This document shows positions 25,843-34,185 of a stretch of DNA of 58,540 bases, piece after piece; within the stretch, counting starts at the first letter, position 1, and the number at the start of each line of letters is the position of its first letter. A program made the position numbers and the translations under genes. This DNA comes from Sulfurimonas sp. GTDB taxonomy: Bacteria > Campylobacterota > Campylobacteria > Campylobacterales > Sulfurimonadaceae. The stretch spans positions 1-58,540 of the forward strand of contig NZ_JALOAA010000011.1 of assembly GCF_023229025.1 (NCBI RefSeq), given 5' to 3'. The notes under the pieces were generated by a model. It ran no database searches. It was not told where the DNA came from and saw only the letters and a program-made list of their open reading frames with translations.

Positions 25843-26526
25843 ATGCAGAAAAGACTTCAAATACTATATGAGGTAAATAGCCAACTATTTGATATTTTTT
25901 TAGCCAATAAAGAGAACAAAATAAACCTAAAATGCGTAGAACTCATAGTGGAATCTATTATCTATCTTTTAGAGCATGACAAGATATTTATAAAAAATAC
26001 TATGCCCTACATGCCAAACGACTATAAACTCAAAAATCACTCTCTTCATGTTGCTATCTACGCACTTACTCTTGGCTATACGCTTAGATTTGATAAAACA
26101 GAACTTATAAAGCTAGGTTCAGCAGCTCTTTTACATGATATCGGCATAAAAAATATAGACAAAAAGATTATAAACAAAGAGAGTGAGCTAACACCTCAAG
26201 AGACTAAAATTGTTCAAAAACATGCTCAATATAGCGTTGATATATTAAAACAAAACAAAATTTATGACCCATACATAATTAATGCAGTTATGCACCATCA
26301 TGAACGTTATGACGGTAAAGGCTATCCAAACAGTTTGACAGAGGATGATATTAGCGATTTTGCATCTATTTTAGCAATTTGTGACGTGTTTGATGCTCTG
26401 ACAAATAACAGACCATACAGAAAACATTACTCATCGTTTGACGCGCTTAAAATGATGATGCGTGATGCAGACATGGTAAATAGATTTAACCAAAGATATC
26501 TTCATATAGCTCTTAAGCTACTTTGA
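25843..26526 (+). CDS. HD-GYP cyclic-di-GMP phosphodiesterase domain
   Basis: A 227-residue frame, open back to the A10 run at 25670, carrying an HD-GYP domain that would hydrolyse cyclic-di-GMP. Key features are NHSLHVAIYALTLGY (first metal histidine), LLHDIGIKNIDKKI (HD pair), a metal histidine in IVQKHAQYSVDIL, MHHHERYDGKGYP (HHE plus GYP), and ICDVFDALTNNRPYRK. The usual lysine of HDIGK is Ile here. The first ATG in this frame at 25843 has no strong ribosome site, which supports the view that the complete gene begins at 25569. It could balance the GGDEF-EAL protein at 11946. Function of the family is secure; expression state is not. Confidence 0.85.
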   Translation: MQKRLQILYEVNSQLFDIFLANKENKINLKCVELIVESIIYLLEHDKIFIKNTMPYMPNDYKLKNHSLHVAIYALTLGYTLRFDKTELIKLGSAALLHDIGIKNIDKKIINKESELTPQETKIVQKHAQYSVDILKQNKIYDPYIINAVMHHHERYDGKGYPNSLTEDDISDFASILAICDVFDALTNNRPYRKHYSSFDALKMMMRDADMVNRFNQRYLHIALKLL

Positions 26527-26575
26527 GTAAGTTTTTTGTTAAATTTTAAATTTTATTATAATCAAAAAAAATATA

Positions 26576-26584
26576 TGTTATAAT
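26576..26584 (+). promoter_or_regulatory. Extended -10 promoter of the TolC/RND operon
   Basis: TGTTATAAT, identical to the tgt element, ends 33 bases before the first ATG of the operon. A second TATAAT lies at 26557-26562. AAGGAT serves as ribosome site for the first gene. Confidence 0.6.
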
Positions 26585-26617
26585 CTCTTCTTAATTTAAA
26601 CATATTCAAGGATAGTT

Positions 26618-27985
26618 ATGAAAAAATTATTCACTATTATCTCTTTTTTACTACTAAAGAGCTTTTTATTAAATGCTTCAGAGTCCATAACTCTCGATAA
26701 CGCTATTGATATACTAAAATCTCAAAACTTAGAGATTAAAGCTGCAGAGTTTGATATACAGAGTGCTGTTGAAGATGCAAAGAGTACTTCTGCTAGTCAC
26801 TATGGAAAACTTGAATTTATTCAGGATTTTGTAAGAAGTGATGATGCCGGAAATGTATTTGGATTTAAGCTAAGCTCACGAGAGGCAGATTTTGGAGATT
26901 TTGGATTTTCTGATTTTTTAAATCCTCCTGCAGGAACTACCGATATACTTAAGGTTCAACCGCGTGATTTAAACTACCCCGGCTCAAGAAACTACTTTCA
27001 AAGCAAGTTAAAGTATGAACTTCCTCTCTTTACGGGCTTTAAAATTTCAAGTTATGAAGATATTATGAAATCAGTTACAAAAATCAAAAAACTTGAAAAA
27101 TCACAAATAGTAAATGAGAAGATATACGAGACAAGAAAAAGTTTCTATGACATGGCGCTGCTTGAAGAGTCAATGAAGAACTTAAACGTTATTTTAAAAA
27201 ATATAAACACGCTTGAAGAGATGACATATGAGATGATTGAAGTCGGTTATGCAAAAAAGGTTGACCTGCTTGAAGTTAAGGCAAAAAAAGGCAATGTTGA
27301 GAGACTTATATCGCAGATGGAGTCAAATAAAGAGCTTCTTTATCACTATATAAGTTTTTTACTAAATCAAAAAGTAACATCTATCAAAACTCCGCCGCTA
27401 GAGATAAAGACACCCTCTATCTCAAACAGCGATATAATAAACAACAATCTTGATATTCAAAAAGCAAATACCGGACTTGCGATAAAAGAGAGCATGATTG
27501 GTGTATCAAAATCATCATACTATCCTATGGTAGGCGCTTTTGCAGAAGTTGCAACTGCTGATGATACCTTTTTAGGCGATGCGTCTGATCATAAATCATA
27601 TACCGTTGGAGCAAGGCTAACATGGAGTATATTCAACGGCGGTGCCGATAGTGCTAATGTAGAAAAATCAAGACTAGACTTTCTAAAGACAAAAACAGAA
27701 GTAGCACTTGCTAACAGCGGTATTGAACTTCAGACACAAAAGATAAGAACAGAGATACAGAGTTATAACAACGATATAGAGTCGCTTAAAAAAGAGCTGG
27801 TTTTAGCGGATGAAATATACAAAAACTATGAGGCAAGATACAGAGAGAAACTCTCTTCCATGAGTGACGTTATAATTAAACAATCAGAGCAGATAGAGAA
27901 GATTTTGCAGCTGCAACAGACAATGAATAAGCGAAATGAGAGAGTTTTCGCACTAGAAAAATTAGCAAACGGAGAAAATAGATGA
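26618..27985 (+). CDS. TolC-family outer-membrane efflux protein
   Basis: A 455-residue outer-membrane channel component. A signal peptide (cleavage near LNASESI) is followed by two helical/strand repeats of the outer membrane efflux domain, with long coiled segments (RKSFYDMALLEESMKNLNVIL; IQSYNNDIESLKKELVLADEIY) and a typical FNGGADSANVEKSRLDFL region in the second repeat. It would form the exit duct for the adaptor and RND pump encoded directly downstream; the adaptor start overlaps its stop (ATGA). The cargo cannot be read from sequence. Confidence 0.92.
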   Translation: MKKLFTIISFLLLKSFLLNASESITLDNAIDILKSQNLEIKAAEFDIQSAVEDAKSTSASHYGKLEFIQDFVRSDDAGNVFGFKLSSREADFGDFGFSDFLNPPAGTTDILKVQPRDLNYPGSRNYFQSKLKYELPLFTGFKISSYEDIMKSVTKIKKLEKSQIVNEKIYETRKSFYDMALLEESMKNLNVILKNINTLEEMTYEMIEVGYAKKVDLLEVKAKKGNVERLISQMESNKELLYHYISFLLNQKVTSIKTPPLEIKTPSISNSDIINNNLDIQKANTGLAIKESMIGVSKSSYYPMVGAFAEVATADDTFLGDASDHKSYTVGARLTWSIFNGGADSANVEKSRLDFLKTKTEVALANSGIELQTQKIRTEIQSYNNDIESLKKELVLADEIYKNYEARYREKLSSMSDVIIKQSEQIEKILQLQQTMNKRNERVFALEKLANGENR

Positions 27986-28770
27986 AAAAACTGTTAATAC
28001 TTTTAACCCTTGCAGTATCGCTTATTGCAGAGGGTATTACACTCTCAGGCACAGTTATAAGTGATAATAAAAAGATGATTACAAGCCGTTTTATGGGCTT
28101 TGTTACAGATGTGAAAGTATCAGAGGGCGATGAAGTAAAAAAGGGTGACCTGCTTTATACAATCGATTCAAAAGAGATAGACTCAGCTCTTATACAAGTT
28201 GAGCTTGGAATTTCTCAGGCACAACTCTCACTTCAGATGTATCAAAATCAATACACCAACGTCAAGCTAAATCTTGAGAGGCACAAGAGACTTTTAGAAA
28301 AAGATATGGTCTCAAAATTTGAGGTTGAAAATTTGGCACTTGCCGAAAATAATCTAGCGAATATGATTACTATAGCAAAAAAGCAGGTAGCTCAAGCGCA
28401 AGCACAACTTGAAGAGGTAAAAAACCAGTACCGCTACTTGAATATTACAGCGCCAAATGACGGAGTTATTGTTAGCAAAAACATTGAAGTAGGAGAGATG
28501 GCAATGCCGGGAATGCCAGCACTTGAACTCTCAGATCTTACAAACCTAAAAATTTCTGCAGAGATAAGTGAAGGTAACCTTGAGCTAATTAAAGAGGGCA
28601 AAAAAGTAGTGGTAAATATCCCATCAAGAGGCATACAGGCCATAGGGACTATAAGTGCCATAATACCAAACTCAAATCCTATGACACACTCTTTTAAGAT
28701 AAAAATATCATTTAAAAATATATACAAATCAATATACCCGGGCATGTACGCCACAGTAGTTATTGAGTAG
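27982..28770 (+). CDS. RND efflux periplasmic adaptor (membrane fusion protein)
   Basis: A 262-residue HlyD/AcrA-type adaptor that bridges the RND pump and the TolC channel. It has a signal peptide, a split lipoyl domain (GFVTDVKVSEGDEVKKGDLLYTI and LNITAPNDGVIVSKNIEVGEM), a coiled-coil hairpin between them (about residues 65-145) and a beta-barrel segment (LKISAEISEGNLELIKEGKKV). The C-terminal membrane-proximal domain is almost absent, so it is shorter than AcrA-like proteins (about 350-400). It is coupled to the TolC gene, and the pump gene starts 10 bases downstream. Confidence 0.92.
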   Translation: MKKLLILLTLAVSLIAEGITLSGTVISDNKKMITSRFMGFVTDVKVSEGDEVKKGDLLYTIDSKEIDSALIQVELGISQAQLSLQMYQNQYTNVKLNLERHKRLLEKDMVSKFEVENLALAENNLANMITIAKKQVAQAQAQLEEVKNQYRYLNITAPNDGVIVSKNIEVGEMAMPGMPALELSDLTNLKISAEISEGNLELIKEGKKVVVNIPSRGIQAIGTISAIIPNSNPMTHSFKIKISFKNIYKSIYPGMYATVVIE

Positions 28771-28780
28771 GAATTTTATT

Positions 28781-30370
28781 ATGAACAGTTATAAACCAAC
28801 AGATATTGCAGGACGATTGGCATCTGGATTTTTAAGAAATCCACTAACTATCGTTCTTGGTGTTTTTCTGCTAGCCATAGGGTACCTAGCACTAAATATT
28901 ATGCCGCGGGAAGAGAATCCCCAGATGGTAGTAAGTGGCTCAACTGTTATAGTTGCCCTCCCCGGTGCAAATGCTGCAGAGATACAAAAAGTAATAGTAA
29001 AGCCGTTGGAGAGAAAACTAAAAGAGGTCAAGGGAGTTGAGAATATCTCATCAATGGCTATGGACAATGTCGGAATCGTAAATGCCGCATTTTATATTGG
29101 AGAAAAAAAAGAGGACTCAAACCTTAAGATATATGACAAAATAATGCAAAATGCAGATATGTTTCCAGAAGGAGCCATGGTTCCAATCATTAAGCCTTTA
29201 GATATCGATATTGATATTCCTGTTGTCTCTGTTGCTTTTTACTCAAAAGAGAAGAGCATGAGCAAGACAGAACTTTATGAGAGAGTAAAAGAGATTCAGC
29301 ACCGCATTAATGGACTTCAAAACGTTGCAGTTACTGAGATAAAAGGAGGTAATAAGCATCAATTTAATATTGAAGTGGACCTAAACAAACTCTCCGGATA
29401 CAACATCTCCATGGGTCAAATTGTTCAAGGCGTACAATCACTCTCTTACAGTGTTCCGGCAGTTAAAAATAGAACAAAAGATAATGAGATAATTATGCTT
29501 AGCGTTAAAAATGCAATTGAGAGCGCAGAAGATATTGGTAATATCATAATTGCCAAATATATGAACTCCCCGATATATCTTAGAGAAATTGCAAAAGTTA
29601 CCGCTTCATACGATATACAAAACTTTAAATCTGCCTCAATTAGCAAAAAAGATGAGAGCGGAAATTTCTCGCCTCTTGAAAATCAGGTAACGCTCAGTGT
29701 CTCAAAACTGCAAGGGACAAATGCGGTTGTAATTGCAGATGCCGTAAAGAGTGAACTTGAAGCCAGCAGAGACTACTTTACCAAAAACAACATCGGGTAC
29801 GTAATTACCAGAAATGACGGACAAAGAGCAAATGAAGCAGTAAATGAACTTGTTTACCACCTTGTTTTATCTATTGTCATCATCGCTATTTTACTTGTCT
29901 TAGTACTTGGGTGGAGAGAGTCACTAATTGTCACTTTTACAGTACCTGCGATTTTGGCAATTACGCTTTTTGTAGCCTATCTGACAGGACAAACCATAAA
30001 CCGTATTACTCTTTTTGCCTTCTTACTCTCTTTGGGGCTTTTGGTCGACGCTGCTATTATCGTAATTGAAAATATCCATAGGCACTACCACTCAAAAGAG
30101 TCTGCAAATAAAAGTGTTGATGACATAATGATTGAAGCAACAGATGAGATTGGACCACCGACAAATATAGCAACATTGGCAATTATTATGACTATGATAC
30201 CAATGGCTTTTGTCGGACAGATGATGGGGCAGTTTATGAAACCAATTCCCGCAAATGTTCCCGTTGCTCTAATAGCATCTCTGTTTGTTGCATATATATT
30301 TACGCCATATCTTGCAGTTAGAATGCTTAAAAAGCCGAAATTTCACTCTAAGGAGAGCGAAGATGTTTAA
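28781..30370 (+). CDS. RND efflux permease, N-terminal half
   Basis: A 529-residue protein equal to the first half of an RND pump: one helix (TIVLGVFLLAIGYLALNIMP), a large periplasmic porter region, then five helices ending in ALIASLFVAYIFTPYLAVRML. Helix 4 has GLLVDAAIIVIEN, keeping the first but not the second Asp of the AcrB pair, as in heavy-metal-type pumps. I start at ATG 28781, which has TAGGAA 7 bases upstream; an in-frame TTG at 28763 overlaps the adaptor and is less likely. The chain ends naturally after helix 6, and the other half is the next gene, overlapping by 8 bases. Confidence 0.88.
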   Translation: MNSYKPTDIAGRLASGFLRNPLTIVLGVFLLAIGYLALNIMPREENPQMVVSGSTVIVALPGANAAEIQKVIVKPLERKLKEVKGVENISSMAMDNVGIVNAAFYIGEKKEDSNLKIYDKIMQNADMFPEGAMVPIIKPLDIDIDIPVVSVAFYSKEKSMSKTELYERVKEIQHRINGLQNVAVTEIKGGNKHQFNIEVDLNKLSGYNISMGQIVQGVQSLSYSVPAVKNRTKDNEIIMLSVKNAIESAEDIGNIIIAKYMNSPIYLREIAKVTASYDIQNFKSASISKKDESGNFSPLENQVTLSVSKLQGTNAVVIADAVKSELEASRDYFTKNNIGYVITRNDGQRANEAVNELVYHLVLSIVIIAILLVLVLGWRESLIVTFTVPAILAITLFVAYLTGQTINRITLFAFLLSLGLLVDAAIIVIENIHRHYHSKESANKSVDDIMIEATDEIGPPTNIATLAIIMTMIPMAFVGQMMGQFMKPIPANVPVALIASLFVAYIFTPYLAVRMLKKPKFHSKESEDV

Positions 30371-32051
30371 AAAATTACAAGATGCCGTATTTAACGGTAT
30401 TCAGTCTCCTATTAAGAGAAATTTAATACTAATTGCAACATTTATTACCTTTGTTCTATCGGTACTTATGATAGCACCCGGTGAAATTGTTTTAGCAAAG
30501 ATGCTTCCCGGAAAAAATAACGATACTTTTACTATCTACACGACTCTTGCAGAAGGAAGCTCAATTGAACAAACAAAAGAGGTTACAGAGTGTGTTGCAA
30601 ACTTTATAAAACAAGAGAGGGAGGTTGAAGATTTTGAGATATTTTTAGGAATGGGCGCTCCTCTTGATTTTGCAGGACTTATAAAAGGCTCACATTTTAA
30701 AAATAGCGAGAACGTTGCAGAGATTGTAGTAAATATTTCTCCAAAACATCACAGAGATGAGCCATCATACTTTATGGTTCAAAGAATCAGACCTGCAATC
30801 CAAACAAGCTGTACTAAACTTTATGATAAAACAACAATAACATTCGTAGAACCGCCCGCAGGTCCTCCTGTTTTAGCAGCTATTGTTGCGGAGGTATATG
30901 GAGAGAATGCTGATGGAATAAGAGAACTCTCAAACAGAGTTGCAGATGTATTTAAAGGTACAGAGGGGCTAGTTGATATAGAGATTATGCAAGATGAAAT
31001 TTATGATACGTTTGAGATAGAAGTAGATAGCACAAAAGCAGCACTCTCCGGAATTGATATAAAGCAGTTAAACGATGTACTCTACCTTGCCTTTGAAGGT
31101 ATGCAGATTGCAGTTAAAAACTCAGACGTTATTAATGATCAGATTCCTATATACCTCTCTCTTAGTGCTGAATCAAAGAAGTTCTCATCAAAAGATATTA
31201 ATGCCATAAAAGCAAAACTATCATCCCTAAAGCTGATGAATCAGATGGGCATGATGACTCCCATAACAGAACTGGTAACTATAGTACCCAAAAAATCAAA
31301 TCCTATGATTATGAGTAAAAACTTGCATCAGTTTACAAACGTCATGGCTGAGACGGATATGGTATCGCAGGTCTATCCACTTATTCAAGCAAGAGCTGAA
31401 ATATTAGAGAAATTTAGCGACAGATATGATATTGAAAAAACAGGTCTCTTTAACCTAAAGCTTACAGATAAAGAGTCTAGAGATATATACAGATTAATTT
31501 GGGATGGAGAGATGGAAGTGACATTGGATACTTTTGTTGAACTCGGCGCTGCATTTATAGCAGCTCTTGTTCTTATTTTCTTACTAATGGTTATATACTA
31601 CAAAAGCTATACACTAAGCGGTATAATACTTTTAGGCTCATTCTTATCAATAATCGGAGTAATTATTGGGCATTGGATTATGGATATATTTACCACAGAT
31701 ACATTCTTCCTTACGGCTACTTCACTTATAGGCTTTATTGCGCTTATTGGGATAAGCTCAAGAAACTCGCTTCTTTTAATTGACTTTACCGCCTCATTAA
31801 TGAAAGATAGCGGCATGCAAAAAGCCGAGGCAATAGCTTATGCAACAGCAACTCGCGCAAAACCGATTTTTCTTACAGCCGCGGCAATTATACTAGCTTC
31901 TACTCTTTTAGCAGGAGATGCGGTATTTGGAGGCCTTGGTGTTGCTCTTATATTTGGAACGGTAGCAGCAGTAGTTGCATCACTTATCGTTGTTCCTATA
32001 CTTCTTTATAAGGCTGATTTAAATAGACATTTTAGTTTGGATGAGAAGTGA
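30363..32051 (+). CDS. RND efflux permease, C-terminal half
   Basis: A 562-residue protein equal to the second half of an RND pump. It begins at the helix 7 equivalent (NLILIATFITFVLSVLMIAPG), followed by a porter domain (FVEPPAGPPVLAAIVAEVYG) and five helices with IALIGISSRNSLLLIDF at the position of the proton-relay lysine (Arg here) and ATATRAKPIFLTAAAIIL. The ATG at 30363 has a strong AGGAGAG site 5 bases upstream, so it is a genuine separate start rather than a frameshift remnant. The two halves probably assemble as a heteromer with the adaptor and TolC partner. A GC-rich hairpin follows. Confidence 0.88.
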   Translation: MFKKLQDAVFNGIQSPIKRNLILIATFITFVLSVLMIAPGEIVLAKMLPGKNNDTFTIYTTLAEGSSIEQTKEVTECVANFIKQEREVEDFEIFLGMGAPLDFAGLIKGSHFKNSENVAEIVVNISPKHHRDEPSYFMVQRIRPAIQTSCTKLYDKTTITFVEPPAGPPVLAAIVAEVYGENADGIRELSNRVADVFKGTEGLVDIEIMQDEIYDTFEIEVDSTKAALSGIDIKQLNDVLYLAFEGMQIAVKNSDVINDQIPIYLSLSAESKKFSSKDINAIKAKLSSLKLMNQMGMMTPITELVTIVPKKSNPMIMSKNLHQFTNVMAETDMVSQVYPLIQARAEILEKFSDRYDIEKTGLFNLKLTDKESRDIYRLIWDGEMEVTLDTFVELGAAFIAALVLIFLLMVIYYKSYTLSGIILLGSFLSIIGVIIGHWIMDIFTTDTFFLTATSLIGFIALIGISSRNSLLLIDFTASLMKDSGMQKAEAIAYATATRAKPIFLTAAAIILASTLLAGDAVFGGLGVALIFGTVAAVVASLIVVPILLYKADLNRHFSLDEK

Positions 32052-32066
32052 GAATTTCTTTTAGTT

Positions 32067-32087
32067 GCAGGGATTTTTTGTCCCTGC
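32067..32087. terminator. Bidirectional hairpin between RND operon and serA
   Basis: GCAGGGA and TCCCTGC form a 7-bp GC-rich stem around a TTTTTTG loop between two convergent genes. No U tract follows on either strand, as with the hairpin after tgt. Position and stability suit a shared terminator. Confidence 0.6.
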
Positions 32088-32111
32088 CTAATAGTTTAAA
32101 GTGTGTAGATA

Positions 32112-33701
32112 CTACATTCTAGCATATTGAACACTTAGACAAGCATCAATATTTAAAAGCTCTTTTAACGTAACATCATTAACAATGCTATCTACCAAAA
32201 TAACAGCAAGAGCCTCTTTTTTATCATTTCTAGCGAGTGAAAAATCTGCAATATTTACACTATGTTTTGCTAAAATAGAGCCTATGTTTCCAATTACACC
32301 GGGAACATCTCTGTTTTTAAGAACTACCATATCTCCTTTTAGTGCCACTTCAATATCGAAACCGTCAATTGAGACGATTCTAAATACATTGTCATCAAAA
32401 ATAGTAGCGCTTATAGTTGTAGTCCCACCCTCTGCCGTGGTAAGTTTTATAGTAATTAAATTTTTATAAACAGATGAGTCATGAAGTGCTTCAGACTCTA
32501 TCTTAATACCTTTTTCTTTAGCAATAAAATCTGCATTTACGTAGTTAATCGTATCATCACTAATTTGGCTCATAGCACCTACAGCCACAAATGTAGCAAG
32601 TGATTCAACATATTTAGAGATTTCACCCTGTCCACTTACTTTTATAGATATTATTTGTGATTTGTTAAGCTGTGATTCTAAAAAACCAATTTTTTGCCCC
32701 ATCTCTAAAAATGGTTTTACAAACGGAGGAATTTCACTCTCATCAATAGGCAAATTCATAGCATGCGGATAGGATATGCCTTTTGCTGCGGAAATTGCGT
32801 TTGCTGCAGCTTGAACACCGATGTTATACTGAGATTCATACGTGTTAGCACCTAAATGCGGGGATACCGTAACATTGTCAAGATCAAGAAGAGGATGCTC
32901 AGTCGCAGGCTCTTTCAAAAATACATCAATACCCGCAAAGCGAATTTTACCGCTTTTTAGACCGGCATAGAGTGCTTCTTCGTTGTAAAGACCGCCTCTT
33001 GCACAGTTTATCAAAACTACGCCGTCTTTCATCTTTGCAATCTCTGCGCTACTTATCATATTGAGAGTCTCTTTGTTTTTAGGAGTATGAATAGTAATAA
33101 TATCACATGCTAATATATCTTCAAGATTTTTTGTATAAGTCATATCATAGTCGGTAACTTTAGATGGGTTTATATATGGGTCGTAAGCAACTATATCCAT
33201 CTCAAAAGCCTTCGCTCTTTTTGCTACGCGACTCCCGATGTTGCCAAACCCTATAACGCCTAACTTCTTGCCTTTTAACTCATATCCGTACCACTTCTCT
33301 CTTTTCCAAACTCTATCCTGCTTAAGATGATTATGTGAATATGGAAACATCCTCATACAAGAGAGCATATGCGCCATAGTTAACTCAACTGCTGCAATAG
33401 TGTTTGCAGTAGGGACATTCATAACGATTATACCCTCTTTAGAGCACCCCTGAATATCTACATTATCTACACCGACACCTGCGCGCACAATTGCTTTCAT
33501 GTTCTTTGCATGTGCTATAAATTTTTCATCAATATCAGTAGAGCTTCTTGTAATTGCTACATCTGCATCTTCGATAATATCTAAAAGCTTTGTCTTATCT
33601 TCATCAGCTGCCATTATGAAGTTTATCTTTTCATCACTTCTAAGCATCTCTAAGCCGGCTTCATGAATATGGTCACAAACAACTACAGTATATTTTTGCA
33701 T
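32112..33701 (-). CDS. serA: D-3-phosphoglycerate dehydrogenase
   Basis: Opens serine synthesis by oxidising 3-phosphoglycerate with NAD. The 529-residue length is the long bacterial form. It has a substrate/NAD core with GVIGFGNIGSRVAKRAKAF, the catalytic arginine in NCARGGLYNEEAL, the glutamate in LKEPATEHPLLDLDNV and the histidine in SPHLGANTYESQ. An intervening domain follows (about 320-450), then a C-terminal ACT domain (VVLKNRDVPGVIGNIGSIL), which usually gives serine feedback. It is the last gene of the pheS-to-serA block, and its start overlaps the preceding stop by one base. Confidence 0.97.
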   Translation of the reverse strand: MQKYTVVVCDHIHEAGLEMLRSDEKINFIMAADEDKTKLLDIIEDADVAITRSSTDIDEKFIAHAKNMKAIVRAGVGVDNVDIQGCSKEGIIVMNVPTANTIAAVELTMAHMLSCMRMFPYSHNHLKQDRVWKREKWYGYELKGKKLGVIGFGNIGSRVAKRAKAFEMDIVAYDPYINPSKVTDYDMTYTKNLEDILACDIITIHTPKNKETLNMISSAEIAKMKDGVVLINCARGGLYNEEALYAGLKSGKIRFAGIDVFLKEPATEHPLLDLDNVTVSPHLGANTYESQYNIGVQAAANAISAAKGISYPHAMNLPIDESEIPPFVKPFLEMGQKIGFLESQLNKSQIISIKVSGQGEISKYVESLATFVAVGAMSQISDDTINYVNADFIAKEKGIKIESEALHDSSVYKNLITIKLTTAEGGTTTISATIFDDNVFRIVSIDGFDIEVALKGDMVVLKNRDVPGVIGNIGSILAKHSVNIADFSLARNDKKEALAVILVDSIVNDVTLKELLNIDACLSVQYARM

Positions 33702-34180
33702 TATGTATCCTTTTTATATAGCCCAACAGTGGCTGAAATTTGGTAATTTTTTAAAACTTCTACAAGAGAATCCAGTTTGCTTCTCTCTTTTGAGTAAATT
33801 AGCAACTCTGCACCATTTTTATCTTTTTTAAGATAATATTTTAGCTGATGCTGCTTCAACTCCTCTTTTAAACAGAAAAGCTGATAAGGATCAAATATAG
33901 GTGCAGAGAGTTTATATATAGTTTTACTTGCTACTTTCTCACTTAAATCAACTTGAATTAAAACTTCATTTACAGGATAGAAATATCCTAATTTTTCTGT
34001 TTTGGAAAAACTATCTAGCCAGATATTTTTAGGCTCTTTTACAACTGTTTCGCTTTTATGCTCAAGCGGAGTTAAATTGACAGAAGTTTTAGTAGAGTTG
34101 ATTGAAATAAGAAAAAAAACAACAAAAACAGCTACCCCTACTGCAATGAGTAAGGTTAGCCATTTTAAAATTTTTTGCAC
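33701..34180 (-). CDS. Membrane-anchored hypothetical protein between rpsA and serA
   Basis: A 159-residue protein with one N-terminal helix (LTLLIAVGVAVFVVFFLI, about residues 8-26) and a periplasmic remainder. Its C-terminal part, with FDPYQLFCLKEELKQHQLKYYLKKDK and ELLIYSKERSKLDSLVEVLKNYQI, has the beta-alpha-beta pattern of SPOR-like repeats, but I would not assign it. The start is GTG with a weak ribosome site, 5 bases after rpsA. A protein at this position is also present, as I recall, in Campylobacter jejuni. Function unknown. Confidence 0.8.
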   Translation of the reverse strand: MQKILKWLTLLIAVGVAVFVVFFLISINSTKTSVNLTPLEHKSETVVKEPKNIWLDSFSKTEKLGYFYPVNEVLIQVDLSEKVASKTIYKLSAPIFDPYQLFCLKEELKQHQLKYYLKKDKNGAELLIYSKERSKLDSLVEVLKNYQISATVGLYKKDT

Positions 34181-34185
34181 AATGT

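Noticed and set aside
30285..30362. Upstream start for the second RND half
   Set aside because: It lies inside the first half in another frame; ATG 30363 has a strong ribosome site.
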